Notes under the pieces: generated by a model | Database searches by the model: none | What the model saw: the letters and a program-made list of their open reading frames with translations, nothing else | Told to the model about the DNA's origin: nothing | Program-made: the position numbers and the translations under genes | Assembly: GCA_964583605.1 (NCBI GenBank) | Contig: CAZOWL010000033.1 | Location: 1-40,597 of the forward strand | Length of the DNA: 40,597 bases | Direction: 5' to 3' | Source: CAZOWL01 sp964583605 | GTDB taxonomy: Bacteria; Pseudomonadota; Gammaproteobacteria; Chromatiales; Chromatiaceae | In this document: in pieces, positions 40,550-40,597 of the stretch | Layout: each line of letters begins with the position of its first letter | Numbering within the stretch: position 1 is the first letter of the stretch

Positions 40550-40597
40550 GTGGACCCCGAAAATCGGACAGTAGTTTAGGCTTGCCTCCCAACCGAA
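40550..40597. mobile_element. possible edge of an IS3-family element (cut by window end)
   Basis: The sequence from about TGGACCCCGAAAATCGGACA to the window end resembles the terminal inverted repeat of IS3-family insertion sequences and the AT-containing leader before their first orf. No transposase is in the window. Just upstream, GTCCAC-N4-GTGGAC (around 40475) and a short frame reading MFEFKVVELAPE may be part of related debris. Confidence 0.3.

Overview
The window is a GC-rich, densely packed chromosomal segment of a gammaproteobacterium. The ORF content fits Chromatiales (purple sulfur bacteria and relatives): pcnB-folK-panBC, the hslVU / DUF971 / ubiE-ubiJ-ubiB neighbourhood, yeaGH-type prkA and yeaH with spoVR, a glycogen/hexose-phosphate cluster, and an N-acetylglutaminylglutamine amide synthetase. 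This assignment comes from recognised families and gene order, not from a search. No rRNA, tRNA, CRISPR array or intact transposase gene was seen.

Layout. 0.3-4.4 kb: pcnB-folK-panB-panC form a tight operon, followed by panD, which probably has its own promoter. 4.6-9.5 kb: glgA faces away from zwf and pgi (glycogen synthesis against glucose-6-phosphate use). 9.7-11.1 kb: an APC-type permease. 11.3-19.7 kb: a strong sigma-54 promoter with an upstream NtrC-type palindrome leads into prkA-yeaH-spoVR. These are directly followed by an L,D-transpeptidase, a retropepsin-like protease and an AmgK-like sugar kinase, giving a possible starvation-controlled cell-envelope operon. 19.7-26.8 kb (minus strand): hslV-hslU, DUF971, ubiE-ubiJ-ubiB, interrupted by a plus-strand methyltransferase bracketed by repeats. 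27.5-31.5 kb (minus): mlaA, a DHH phosphoesterase and prpE. 31.8-37.1 kb: rnt, grxD, asnB (NAGGN type), an orphan hydantoinase-B gene and sodB. 37.1-40.6 kb: accessory and decayed DNA, with a fasciclin-domain secreted protein, remnants of endonuclease VIII, a photolyase and a ferritin, an MntA/HepT toxin-antitoxin pair, and what looks like the edge of an IS3-family element.

The most distinctive non-coding signal is a family of about 128-bp elements. Seven copies occur in 40 kb, always between genes and in both orientations. Each has a long stem-loop plus a second short hairpin, and some base changes are compensated across the stem.

The items most worth a second look are: (1) the sigma-54/NtrC-controlled PrkA-YeaH-SpoVR module translationally coupled to an L,D-transpeptidase; (2) the structured seven-copy repeat; (3) the nei/phr/ftn graveyard, including a ferritin frame with TGA in place of a conserved Trp; (4) the methyltransferase inserted in a conserved cluster; (5) the NAGGN synthetase coupled to an unusual HyuB partner. 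All functional statements are from reading the sequence alone.
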